Source of the DNA: an uncultured Caulobacterales bacterium | Lineage (GTDB): Bacteria; Pseudomonadota; Alphaproteobacteria; Caulobacterales; Caulobacteraceae | Assembly (NCBI GenBank): GCA_903858685.1 | Contig: CAIOJR010000023.1 | Coordinates: 1-64,000, forward strand | Length of the DNA: 64,000 bases | Direction of reading: 5' to 3' | Part shown: piece after piece, positions 19,456 to 28,378 of the stretch | Numbering within the stretch: the stretch's first letter is position 1 | Layout of the letters: every line of letters begins with the position of its first letter | Position numbers and translations under genes: made by a program | The notes under the pieces: generated by a model | Seen by the model: the letters and a program-made list of their open reading frames with translations, nothing else | Database searches by the model: none | What the model was told of the DNA's origin: nothing

Positions 19456-21396
19456 GTGAGCGCTTCGGATCTGTTTCCTGTACCGCCAGCCTGGGCGGCG
19501 CGCACCCAGGTGACCGCTGAGACCTATTCAGGCCTGCGCGATCGGGCGCGAACCGATCCGGACGCCTTCTTCGCCCAGGCGGCGCAGAGACTGGACTGGA
19601 TCAAACCCTTCACCAAGGTCAGCGACGTGTCCTTTGACGTGAAGGATTTCCATATAAGCTGGTTCGAGGACGGCGTGCTGAACGTCTGCGCCAACTGTGT
19701 CGACCGGCACCTGCCCCACCGCGCCCATGAGGTCGCGATCATCTGGGAGGGCGACGATCCTTGCGCCTCGCAGAAAATCACCTATGGCGAACTGCACGCT
19801 CATGTCTGCCGCTTCGCCAATGTGCTCAAAAAGCATGGCGCAAAGAAGGGCGACCGGATCACGATCTATATGCCCATGATTCCAGAGGCCGCCTACGCCA
19901 TGCTGGCTTGTGCGCGGATCGGCGCCATTCACTCGGTGGTGTTCGGCGGCTTCTCGCCCGACAGCCTGGCGGGCCGGATTCAGGACTGTGACTCAAGCCT
20001 CGTCATCACCGCGGACGAAGGCGTGCGCGGCGGACGGCGCATACCGCTGAAGGCCAATGTGGACGAAGCCCTGCGCGCCTGTCCGGGCGTGACCAGCGTT
20101 CTGGTCGTGACCCGGACCGGCGTTGACGTGGCCATGACCGAAGGTCGCGACCATGTCTATGAGGCTGAGGCCGCAGAGGTTTGCGCAGACTGCGCGCCAG
20201 AGCCCATGTCAGCTGAAGATCCCCTGTTCATTCTCTACACGTCCGGCTCCACCGGAAAGCCCAAGGGCGTGTTGCACACGACCGGCGGCTATCTGTTCTG
20301 GGCGGCCTATACACATGAGTTGGTGTTTGACTATCGACCCGGAGAAATCTTCTGGTGCACGGCCGATGTCGGCTGGGTGACGGGGCACAGCTATATTGTC
20401 TATGGCCCTCTGGCCAATGGCGCGACGACCCTGATCTTCGAAGGCGTCCCCAACTATCCGTCGTCCAGCCGGTTCTGGCAGGTGATCGACAAGCATCAGG
20501 TGGAAATCTTCTACACTGCGCCGACGGCCATTCGGGCCCTGATGCGTGAGGGGGAGGCGCCGGTGAAACGCACTTCGCGCAGCTCGCTGCGACTTCTGGG
20601 CTCGGTAGGCGAGCCCATCAATCCCGAAGCCTGGCTTTGGTATCACCGGGTGGTGGGCGACAGCCGTTGTCCGATCGTTGATACATGGTGGCAGACCGAG
20701 ACCGGCGCCTGCCTGATCAGTCCCCTGCCCGGCGCCGTGCCGATGAAGCCGGGTTCGGCCACACTACCCCTGCCCGGCGTCCAGCCCCTGATCGTCGACG
20801 CGGAGGGAAAGCCGCTCGACGGGCCAACCGAGGGCAATCTGTGCATTTCCTCCAGCTGGCCCGGTCAGATGCGCACGGTTTATGGCGACCACAAGCGTTT
20901 CATCGAAACCTATTTCACCACCTATCCTGGCCTGTACTTCACCGGCGACGGCTGTCGACGCGATGAGGACGGCTATTATTGGATCACCGGACGGGTTGAT
21001 GATGTGATCAACGTGTCGGGACACCGTATGGGCACGGCGGAGGTCGAAAGTGCGCTTGTGGCCCATCCTCGCGTCGCGGAGGCGGCTGTTGTCGGTTATC
21101 CCCATGACGTGAAGGGTCAGGGCATCTATTGCTATGTCACCCTCAATGCCGACGTCGATCCGACCGACGCGCTGCGCAAGGAATTGATCAACTGGGTGCG
21201 CCGTGAGATCGGCCCATTCGCCGCGCCGGACGTCATCCAGTGGGCGCCAGGCCTGCCCAAGACGCGATCCGGCAAGATCATGCGCCGCATCCTGCGCAAG
21301 ATCGCTGAAAACGAGATCGGCGCTCTGGGCGACACGTCAACCCTGGCGGACCCTTCGGTGGTGGACGATCTGGTGAAACATCGCGCCGGGGCCTGA
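19456..21396 (+). CDS. acs: acetyl-CoA synthetase
   Basis: '[20 protein letters not shown]', '[20 protein letters not shown]', 'DTWWQTETG', '[14 protein letters not shown]'; GTG start with AAGGAG upstream. Confidence 0.95.
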   Translation: MSASDLFPVPPAWAARTQVTAETYSGLRDRARTDPDAFFAQAAQRLDWIKPFTKVSDVSFDVKDFHISWFEDGVLNVCANCVDRHLPHRAHEVAIIWEGDDPCASQKITYGELHAHVCRFANVLKKHGAKKGDRITIYMPMIPEAAYAMLACARIGAIHSVVFGGFSPDSLAGRIQDCDSSLVITADEGVRGGRRIPLKANVDEALRACPGVTSVLVVTRTGVDVAMTEGRDHVYEAEAAEVCADCAPEPMSAEDPLFILYTSGSTGKPKGVLHTTGGYLFWAAYTHELVFDYRPGEIFWCTADVGWVTGHSYIVYGPLANGATTLIFEGVPNYPSSSRFWQVIDKHQVEIFYTAPTAIRALMREGEAPVKRTSRSSLRLLGSVGEPINPEAWLWYHRVVGDSRCPIVDTWWQTETGACLISPLPGAVPMKPGSATLPLPGVQPLIVDAEGKPLDGPTEGNLCISSSWPGQMRTVYGDHKRFIETYFTTYPGLYFTGDGCRRDEDGYYWITGRVDDVINVSGHRMGTAEVESALVAHPRVAEAAVVGYPHDVKGQGIYCYVTLNADVDPTDALRKELINWVRREIGPFAAPDVIQWAPGLPKTRSGKIMRRILRKIAENEIGALGDTSTLADPSVVDDLVKHRAGA

Positions 21397-21473
21397 GGGA
21401 TGATGGAGAGACGGTTCGGGAGCCCGTGTGGCAGACCAGATCAGCTGCACATCCGCCCCTTTCGACCTGAGCC

Positions 21474-21572
21474 TTTTCCGACGAAATGGACACCGAATCG
21501 TGGCAGAAAGCGCTCTAATTATATAGGGTTATGAGGAACGTCCGACCCAAACAGATCGGATCTTCCTCTAGG
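21474..21572. repeat. bipartite degenerate intergenic repeat, copy 2 (module 2 at 21474-21518, module 1 at 21541-21572)
   Basis: ttttccgacgaaatggacaccgaatcgtggcagaaagcgctctaa and tccgacccaaacagatcggatcttcctctagg align with the two modules at 9339-9433; module order reversed. Confidence 0.6.
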
Positions 21573-22146
21573 GTGAAACGCGCGTCACCTGAGCCGACTT
21601 TCGGGGCCTGAAATAGTATTTTTCGCTGAAATTGATCCCATTGGGAAGCACGACGCTGACCGGAGACGTGTAGGCGTAGGTGGCTTCCGACATAATGACG
21701 CTGTCGCCTGGACTGGAGATCAACCCAGTCGGCACAGTGATCGCGGCTGCCGTCGTATAGGGCGACATTCCCTGGGCGTAGCTCCAGTCCACCAGCACCT
21801 GACTCGATGCGTTTTCCGTAATGCTGGTGATGCGCATGGCCAGAGGTGTGGTCGCCATCGGCCACATCATGGTGTTTCCCACGGCGGCAATATCGGCCAG
21901 GTCAGTATTGTGCAGAATTGTGACCTGAGCCGAAAGGTCGCCAATCGTGGAGGCCACATGGCTCACCCGGCGCTGCGCCATCAGGCCCTGACCCAGTTCA
22001 CCCAGCCCGAAATAGACCAGGATGAGCAGGGGCGCTACGAGGGCAAACTCCAGGGCGGAGGCGCCGACAGTGTCGCCAACAAACCGCCGGACCGCAGCGG
22101 TGATCCGTGTGCGAGCGCACGCGCCTTGCGAATCAGGACGCCACAT
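21568..22146 (-). CDS. TadE/TadG-like pilus assembly protein
   Basis: 'RRFVGDTVGASALEFALVAPLLILVYFGLGELGQGLMAQRRVSHVASTIGDLSAQ'; start set at MWRPDSQG. Confidence 0.85.
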   Translation of the reverse strand: MWRPDSQGACARTRITAAVRRFVGDTVGASALEFALVAPLLILVYFGLGELGQGLMAQRRVSHVASTIGDLSAQVTILHNTDLADIAAVGNTMMWPMATTPLAMRITSITENASSQVLVDWSYAQGMSPYTTAAAITVPTGLISSPGDSVIMSEATYAYTSPVSVVLPNGINFSEKYYFRPRKSAQVTRVSP

Positions 22147-22690
22147 AGGGCTCGTTTCGGAAGGCGATAGTGGACACAATCAGAGCTGATCCGTTGGAAA
22201 GAGGTTGCAACCCCCCATTCAGAAACGGGGTGAACAGGCCCCACTGATAATAGGCGCGCACCAGAACAATATCGCCCGCCGTCCCCAGATTGAACTGCAG
22301 GGCCGACGACTGAAACTGCCCATTGGCGACCGGGGACGTCACGGCAATGTTCTGAAAGTTGGTGTAGGTTCGCACGTCGACCGACAGGTTGTTCGGGCAG
22401 TCTGTCGTCAGCCAGCCCATATTGGCGCAAATCTTCTGTGTGAAGGTCGCCGTACTGGCGCCGCCAGCGGTCTGCAATTGGCCTGTTCTGACCATTCGCA
22501 CCACCTTCGCCGTCGCATTGTCGAGCGTGGTGGACACCGTATAGACCAGAGCGAGTTCAAAAACCGCCATCAGAATAAAGATGAACGGCGCCGCGACCAG
22601 GGCGAACTCAACCGCTGTCGCGGCCTTGCTGTCCCGACAGAATGCGCCCGCGAGGCGACCGCCGCCCTTGATCATGGCCCTGATATTCAT
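22133..22690 (-). CDS. TadE-like pseudopilin/pilus assembly protein
   Basis: 'CRDSKAATAVEFALVAAPFIFILMAVFELALVYTVSTTLDNATAKVVRMVRTGQLQ'; overlaps the next gene by 14 bp. Confidence 0.85.
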   Translation of the reverse strand: MNIRAMIKGGGRLAGAFCRDSKAATAVEFALVAAPFIFILMAVFELALVYTVSTTLDNATAKVVRMVRTGQLQTAGGASTATFTQKICANMGWLTTDCPNNLSVDVRTYTNFQNIAVTSPVANGQFQSSALQFNLGTAGDIVLVRAYYQWGLFTPFLNGGLQPLSNGSALIVSTIAFRNEPYVAS

Positions 22691-22717
22691 CTCGGATCGC
22701 CGAGTGTCATGGTCACC

Positions 22718-23236
22718 CTACTGGGACGGGATGGCGGGCATGCCGCCGCCAGCCGCAGATGGGGCCGCGCCCGCCGGCGAAGCGCCGCTGGCGGACGCAT
22801 CGCCGCCGCCCTTGGCTGCTGCTGAGCGTATGCTGGCCTGACAACTCGGTGCGCAAGCCATGTCTGTTCGGTCCGATCCACGCCACACGGTGACACGGCC
22901 GGTATTCGGCGTCGTCACCTGGACTTCGCCAGCAAAAAGCGAATGACCATTACTGTCGAGAACGACGACATCTGTGACCCCATAGCCGCGGCCGCTGACA
23001 TAGATGGTGTGGCTATCCACCACCGTGACATCGGCCACTGCGGGGTTGCCGACGACAACCGACTGGGCGGACCCAGCCACATGCAGGCGCGCCGAATGGT
23101 CCAGCGCCACGACCACGGTCTCTGCGCGAGCAGAGGGTGCAAAGGCGCAGACCACGGCCAGGGCTGCTGCGCCATAAATGATCAGCGGGCGAAGCGGATT
23201 GAGGGAGCGCTTCATGAGGTGGGGGAAGACGCGCAT
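22718..23236 (-). CDS. stand-alone pilus-assembly/secretin N-terminal-domain protein (CpaC N-domain-like)
   Basis: 'VVVALDHSARLHVAGSAQSVVVGNPAVADVTVVDSHTIYVSGRGYGVTDVVVLDSNGHSLFAGEVQV' resembles the 'VIELPVDARDVVVSNPKVADVVLSTPRRIYVVGQTSGQTDAVFFD' domain of CpaC here. Confidence 0.8.
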   Translation of the reverse strand: MRVFPHLMKRSLNPLRPLIIYGAAALAVVCAFAPSARAETVVVALDHSARLHVAGSAQSVVVGNPAVADVTVVDSHTIYVSGRGYGVTDVVVLDSNGHSLFAGEVQVTTPNTGRVTVWRGSDRTDMACAPSCQASIRSAAAKGGGDASASGASPAGAAPSAAGGGMPAIPSQ

Positions 23237-23743
23237 GGTGTCGGCTCACAAAAATACTTGAGGCGTAAATAAATGACCTCATCGCCTTAGAAAATGACTT
23301 GCAATAGTCAACAAACTCTCAATCGGCGGAACTCATCGTCAAAATGCATGAAGACTGATCGCGACAGATCGACCTGAGAGCCGCGGATCCTCGCGGCATT
23401 GAGCGCTTTCATATAAAAGGACAATCCATTTCTGCGGGACCGCTGCGTGTGAGTGTGTCGTGCAGCGCTGGCGGCGCATATCATAAGGTGCGCGGATATT
23501 CTGCACCGGTAAGCCCATACATTTACAACATATAAACGGCAAATTCCTCGTATACCTTGCATTCATCATTGAAATTACGACTGACATGGTAAGGTTAATG
23601 GGAGTGAAACTAAATATTCGCTCGATTATTTTGATCAATTTACTTCACATTAAGGCCGATCGCGCATTCTCACCTGGCAATAAGGGGTCAGGCGGGCGGC
23701 TTTCGCTCCAACCCCGTCTCGCTTGGCAAAATGGAGATTGAGT

Positions 23744-23911
23744 ATGTCTAAGTTTGTAACGCGCTTCCTCAAGGACGAATCCGGCGCCACGGCTATCGAA
23801 TACGGCCTGATCGCCGCTCTGATCGCTGTCGTCGTCATCGGCGCCGTAACCGCGGTCGGCACCAATCTGAGCACGACCTTCAACCACATCGCTTCCAACG
23901 TTTCGCGCTAA
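23744..23911 (+). CDS. flp: Flp family type IVb pilin (major pilin candidate)
   Basis: 'MSKFVTRFLKDESGATAIEYGLIAALIAVVVIGAVTAVGTNLSTTFNHIASNVSR' with G|ATAIEY cleavage motif. Confidence 0.95.
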   Translation: MSKFVTRFLKDESGATAIEYGLIAALIAVVVIGAVTAVGTNLSTTFNHIASNVSR

Positions 23912-24011
23912 GTGGGAAGCGGCGCCGCAGCTGGCATGGCCCGTCAGGGTCCGCCAGCTGACGGCCGCCCTGGCGCAGCTCCTGTTCATGAGCATGGCGC
24001 GAACTGTTTGC

Positions 24012-24048
24012 TGGGGCCGCAACGTAACCACGTTGCGGCCTCAATCTT
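24012..24048 (+). terminator. strong intrinsic terminator downstream of flp
   Basis: tggGGCCGCAACGT-aacc-ACGTTGCGGCCtca then atctttt; 11-bp perfect core extended to about 14 bp with one G:U. Confidence 0.8.
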
Positions 24049-24079
24049 TTCGGACAGGCCTTAAGGTGGGGATCAGCCC

Positions 24080-24244
24080 TTGATCGGTTTCATCCGCGCT
24101 TTCTGGACCAACCGCTCAGGCGCGACCGCCATGGAATACGGCATGATCTGCGCCGTCATCGGCATTGTGCTGCTTGGGGCGCTTTCAAGGCTTTCAGGTG
24201 TTGTCTGGAATGTCATGACAGCGGTATCGAATGCTATCCATTAG
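24080..24244 (+). CDS. second Flp-type pilin (54 aa, TTG start), not in the ORF track
   Basis: Manual translation: (M)IGFIRAFWTNRSGATAMEYGMICAVIGIVLLGALSRLSGVVWNVMTAVSNAIH*; G|ATAMEY motif; in-frame stop at 24062 leaves only TTG; purine-rich aaggtgggga upstream. Confidence 0.75.
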   Translation: MIGFIRAFWTNRSGATAMEYGMICAVIGIVLLGALSRLSGVVWNVMTAVSNAIH

Positions 24245-24329
24245 GTTTTAAACGCTATTTTCAGCAAGATTTCCTAGCCTGACCTATCTCGGGCCACACA
24301 GCGGCTCGAAACGTCATGTCGCAGGCCCC

Positions 24330-24866
24330 ATGAATCCGATTTCTTTCGTTTTGATCGCCGTATTTCCGGCCATTGTCATCGTGGCGGCTCTGCGCGACGC
24401 GACAACCATGACCATTCCCAACGGGTTGTGCCTCACAGGTCTTCTGGCGTTCGCCCCGGTCGCCATGCTCGCGCACATGCCATTCAACGCGATCGGCCTG
24501 TCCGCCGGGGTCTGCATCAGCTGCCTTGTCGCCGGCATGGCGATGTTCGCGGTCCGATGGATCGGCGGCGGCGACGCCAAGCTTCTGGCAGTCTGCGGCC
24601 TGTGGATGGGATGGCCGTTGCTCATGACCTTTTTGTTCTGGACAGCGGTTGCGGGCGGCGGTCTGGCCATAGGCCTGCTCATTGTGCGCAAACTGGCGCG
24701 GAGCGACGGCTCTCAGTTCGCAAAGCGATCAGGTCCGGCCTGGCTGACCCGATTATTGCAACCGGACGGCGACATTCCCTACGGTGTGGCAATCGCGGTC
24801 GGGGCCATAACCGCCTATCCAACGGCGCCTGTATTTCAGTTGCTGCAGACTGCAGCCCATTATTAG
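24330..24866 (+). CDS. cpaA: prepilin peptidase CpaA/TadV
   Basis: 'AALRDATTMTIPNGLCLTGLLAF', 'GGGDAKLLAVCGLWMG', 'DIPYGVAIAVGAI' (A24 family). Confidence 0.92.
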   Translation: MNPISFVLIAVFPAIVIVAALRDATTMTIPNGLCLTGLLAFAPVAMLAHMPFNAIGLSAGVCISCLVAGMAMFAVRWIGGGDAKLLAVCGLWMGWPLLMTFLFWTAVAGGGLAIGLLIVRKLARSDGSQFAKRSGPAWLTRLLQPDGDIPYGVAIAVGAITAYPTAPVFQLLQTAAHY

Positions 24867-25046
24867 ACCCCAGCGACTTACCTTTTTTAACGCCTGAAGG
24901 CTCCCGGTCGCAGGCTTCTACTTAAAACCTGCCGCTAGTTGGGAAAGCTTAGGTGACTGTTAACCTCAACTAACGATCTTGTCACATGGGTGGTCTGGGC
25001 GATTCCGGGCGCAACCTGAGTACGTGCGCCCGGTGGAGACGCTGTT

Positions 25047-25940
25047 ATGGGTCCGAAGAGGATCATGGTTCTGGCACTTGCAGGGGTCGCGGCGATTCTA
25101 TGCCTGATCCTTTTGCGCACCCTGTCGGCGCCGAAGGATCAAAAGCCGGTGGTGACGCAACAGGCGATCTCGGGTCCGGCCATGGTCTATGTGGCGGTCG
25201 CGGGGCACGACCTGTCTGTCGGCGACCGCATCAGCGAAAATGACGTGACCTGGCAGCCCTGGCCCGCGACCAATGTGAATCCGGCCTATGTCACCAATGG
25301 GGCGGCCGCCAGTTTCAACGCCGGACGCGGCGTGGCGGGCGCCGCGGGCGGCGCGTTGAACGCCGCTGACTCCATGAAGCAAAAGGCTCTGGGCGTCGAA
25401 GGCACGCCTGGCGCCGTGTTTCTGGGCGCCGTGATCAAGGAAGCGATCCGACAGGGCGAACCAATGGTTCTGGACAAGGTGGTTCGCTCAGGCCAGTCGG
25501 GCGTCATGGCGGTCCGGCTTGAACCGGGCATGCGCGCCATGGCCGTTCCCCTCTCTCCGGAAAGTTCAGCGGGCGGTTTCGTCCTGCCGGGCGACCATGT
25601 CGATGTCGTCCAGACACGCAAGATGGACGGCAATCAGGTGACATCCAACACGGTGATGCGCAACGTCCGCGTCCTGGCGATCGATCAGAATACAAGCCCC
25701 GCGACCAAAGGCGCCGCCACACTGGGCGCCACGGCGACGCTGGAAGTGTCTCCCGCCCAGGCGGAAAATCTGGTGCTGGCGCGCGCCCAGGGCGACCTTA
25801 CCCTGGTGCTGCGGTCCTATGCCGATACAGGCGGCCCGACCGTGGACAGCATGCTCAAACAGGCTCAGGCCCTGATGGCGCCTTCGGTCGTCAAGGTCTA
25901 CCGCAACGCCACGGCGACGGAAATAAAGGTGGCCCACTGA
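25047..25940 (+). CDS. cpaB: Flp pilus assembly protein CpaB/RcpC
   Basis: 'VYVAVAGHDLSVGDRISENDVTWQPWP' SAF-like, 'GFVLPGDHVDVVQTRK', adjacent to cpaC. Confidence 0.92.
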   Translation: MGPKRIMVLALAGVAAILCLILLRTLSAPKDQKPVVTQQAISGPAMVYVAVAGHDLSVGDRISENDVTWQPWPATNVNPAYVTNGAAASFNAGRGVAGAAGGALNAADSMKQKALGVEGTPGAVFLGAVIKEAIRQGEPMVLDKVVRSGQSGVMAVRLEPGMRAMAVPLSPESSAGGFVLPGDHVDVVQTRKMDGNQVTSNTVMRNVRVLAIDQNTSPATKGAATLGATATLEVSPAQAENLVLARAQGDLTLVLRSYADTGGPTVDSMLKQAQALMAPSVVKVYRNATATEIKVAH

Positions 25941-27640
25941 TGTCGGCCCTCCTTCCCACAGGCGCCATACGGAGCCTCGCCGCCGCGACCCTCCTGACCC
26001 TGGCCGGCCTGAGCGTCGCTTCGAACGTCTTGGCCGCGGACCCAATCCTGGCCGGTTCGCCGATACGGGGTCGGGAGGCGCAGCAATCCCGCACCCCGCA
26101 CAGCGTGTCTGGCGCGGACATCACCTATTCCGACACGCCAAACGCGTCCGGCGTGGCGACGCCCGTGACCGACCAGACCGTCCGCGTCGATATCGGCGGA
26201 GGCGGCGTCAATCGCACCTTGTCCCTGCCGCGCGGCAAGTCTGCTGTGATTGAACTGCCCGTGGACGCCCGGGATGTGGTTGTGTCCAATCCCAAGGTCG
26301 CTGACGTGGTTCTGTCCACCCCACGGCGCATCTATGTGGTGGGCCAGACCTCCGGCCAGACCGACGCTGTGTTCTTTGACGGATCAGGGCGCCAGCTGTT
26401 ACGGCTGGATGTGCGGGTCGATCAGGACGTGTCCGCCCTCGCCCAGACCCTGAACCACATTCTCGTCGGCTCCCAGATCCGGGTCGAGTCGGTCAACGAC
26501 AATGTCGTCCTGTCCGGTCAGGTGCCCGACGCCGCTTCCGCTGACAAGGCGGTCCGGGTGGCCGAAAGCTTCGTGGCCAAGCCCGAAAACGTGTTGAACA
26601 TGTTGTCAGTGGCCGGTCGCGAACAGGTCATGATCAAGGTGCGCGTGGTGGAGGTGAACCGCACAGTCACCAAGCAATTGGGATTCAATCTCAACGAATT
26701 GCTCGGACAAGCGGGGCAGAACCGGTACAGCTTCGGCATGACGCCCACCTATGGGGTCAATGGATCGCTGCTCGGCGGCGCCACAGCGGGTTACCAGATC
26801 AATACGACCACCCAGCCGATCATGACCCAGCTCTGCAACAGCGCCACCCAACCGGTCGGCGCAATCTGTAATATTGTCGTCCACGGCACCGGGACAGTCA
26901 CCAACGGAAACACCGCGACCGTCCAGAGCACGGCGGGGTCGACCGGCGTCAATGCCGCCACCGCCATGATCCAGGCCTTTGAGAGTGCAGGTCTCGTGCG
27001 CACCCTGGCCGAACCCAACCTGACGGCGATTTCCGGTGAAAGCGCCAAGTTCCTGGCCGGCGGCGAGTTTCCAGTCCCCGTCGGCGTCGACAATACCGGC
27101 CGCGTCTCGGTCGAGTTCAAGCAGTATGGCGTGGGCCTGGGCTTCACGCCGATCGTGCTGTCCAATGGTCGCATCTCGCTCAAGGTGTCGACAGAAGTGT
27201 CTGAGCTGAGCTCCACCGCGGGGTTCACCCTGGGCACGGGCACGAGCTCGACCCTGGTGGTTCCCGGTCTGAATGTGCGCCGCGTTGAAACCACGGTGGA
27301 GCTTCCCTCCGGCGGCGCGACCATGATCGCCGGGCTGATCCAGAACGTGACCAAGCAGACGCTCGACACCCTGCCCGGCATGATGGAGCTGCCGGTGATT
27401 GGCGGCCTGTTCCGCTCACGCGATTTCCTCAACAACCAGAGCGAACTGGCGGTCATCATCACACCCTATATCGTCAAGCCGGTCAGCCCCGATCAACTGG
27501 CCACGCCGGGCGATGGTCTGGTGATCGCAAATGACTTTGAAACCGACCTGTTGGGTAAATTGAACAAGAGTTCCGGAAAGACGGCCTCAACCACCGACAG
27601 CAAGACCTACCAGGGTCCATTCGGCTACGTGGTGGAGTAG
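25940..27640 (+). CDS. cpaC: type II/IV secretion secretin CpaC/RcpA
   Basis: N-domain 'VVSNPKVADVVL', BON-like 'NDNVVLSGQVPDAASADKAVRVAES', secretin 'MIAGLIQNVTKQTLDTLPGMMELPVIGGLFRSRDFLNNQSELAVIITPYIV'. Confidence 0.95.
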   Translation: MSALLPTGAIRSLAAATLLTLAGLSVASNVLAADPILAGSPIRGREAQQSRTPHSVSGADITYSDTPNASGVATPVTDQTVRVDIGGGGVNRTLSLPRGKSAVIELPVDARDVVVSNPKVADVVLSTPRRIYVVGQTSGQTDAVFFDGSGRQLLRLDVRVDQDVSALAQTLNHILVGSQIRVESVNDNVVLSGQVPDAASADKAVRVAESFVAKPENVLNMLSVAGREQVMIKVRVVEVNRTVTKQLGFNLNELLGQAGQNRYSFGMTPTYGVNGSLLGGATAGYQINTTTQPIMTQLCNSATQPVGAICNIVVHGTGTVTNGNTATVQSTAGSTGVNAATAMIQAFESAGLVRTLAEPNLTAISGESAKFLAGGEFPVPVGVDNTGRVSVEFKQYGVGLGFTPIVLSNGRISLKVSTEVSELSSTAGFTLGTGTSSTLVVPGLNVRRVETTVELPSGGATMIAGLIQNVTKQTLDTLPGMMELPVIGGLFRSRDFLNNQSELAVIITPYIVKPVSPDQLATPGDGLVIANDFETDLLGKLNKSSGKTASTTDSKTYQGPFGYVVE

Positions 27641-27646
27641 GAACAC

Positions 27647-28375
27647 ATGCCCCATTCATCCTCTGCTCGACGGCGCCTGACCCTTTCGGCCATCGGCCTT
27701 GCGTTCGCGCTGGGCGCTTGCGCCTCGACCGACATGTCACACACCAGGCCCAAGCCCGTAGACCCGACCCACCCGGCGGGCGCTGCGCCCACCGCTCTGG
27801 ATCAGTTCAAGGCGGCGACCCGGCCTTCGGAGAACAGGATTGCTCTGGCGCCGCATGCGCACGGCGTCCTTTCGGACGCACAGCGTTCGGCCCTGATGCT
27901 GCTGGCCCATCAGCTCGACGAGAATGACAGCCAGATTGTGGAGATCAAGATCTCCAGCAAGGAGCCGGAGACCGGCGACGCAGCCCATACGGCGCGTTCG
28001 GCGCTCGACTATCTGCAGTCGATCGGCCTTGCGACGGAGCGGCTGAAACTGGGGCGCTTTGAGTCCGATGTCGCCAGCGCGCCGGTCGTGGTCAGCTATC
28101 ACGGCGTTGAGGCCTATGGCCCGGATTGCAACAAGAACTGGGACAATCTCAGCGCTACGGGCGCCAACAGCGTGTCCAAGCATTTTGGCTGCGCCCAGGC
28201 GGCCAATCTGGCGGCCATGGTCGCCGACCCGCGGGATCTGATCAGACCTGCGCCGGAGGGGCCGTCCGACGCGACCCGACGCGGCGTGGTGCTGGGCAAG
28301 TATCGCAAGGGCGAATCGAGCTCCACGGTAAAGGATGAACAGGCCTCCGGCGCTGTTTCTCAGACGGTGAAATAG
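27647..28375 (+). CDS. cpaD: CpaD family pilus biogenesis lipoprotein
   Basis: Lipobox 'LALGAC'-type 'AFALGACAST'; 'YHGVEAYGPDCNKNWDNLSATGANSVSKHFGCAQAANLAAMVADPRDLIRP'. Confidence 0.92.
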   Translation: MPHSSSARRRLTLSAIGLAFALGACASTDMSHTRPKPVDPTHPAGAAPTALDQFKAATRPSENRIALAPHAHGVLSDAQRSALMLLAHQLDENDSQIVEIKISSKEPETGDAAHTARSALDYLQSIGLATERLKLGRFESDVASAPVVVSYHGVEAYGPDCNKNWDNLSATGANSVSKHFGCAQAANLAAMVADPRDLIRPAPEGPSDATRRGVVLGKYRKGESSSTVKDEQASGAVSQTVK

Positions 28376-28378
28376 GTC

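Noticed and set aside
23308-23638. 84- and 99-codon minus-strand ORFs in the AT-rich region upstream of flp
   Set aside because: No RBS or domain support; the region is better explained as the divergent promoter region of flp and the TadE-side genes.
24960-24974. CtrA-like site TTAACCTCAACTAAC upstream of cpaB (and TTACTTCACATTAA at 23641 upstream of flp)
   Set aside because: Neither matches TTAA-N7-TTAA exactly (spacing 6 or mismatches). CtrA control of pilus genes is plausible, but these sites are too degenerate to claim without a motif scan.
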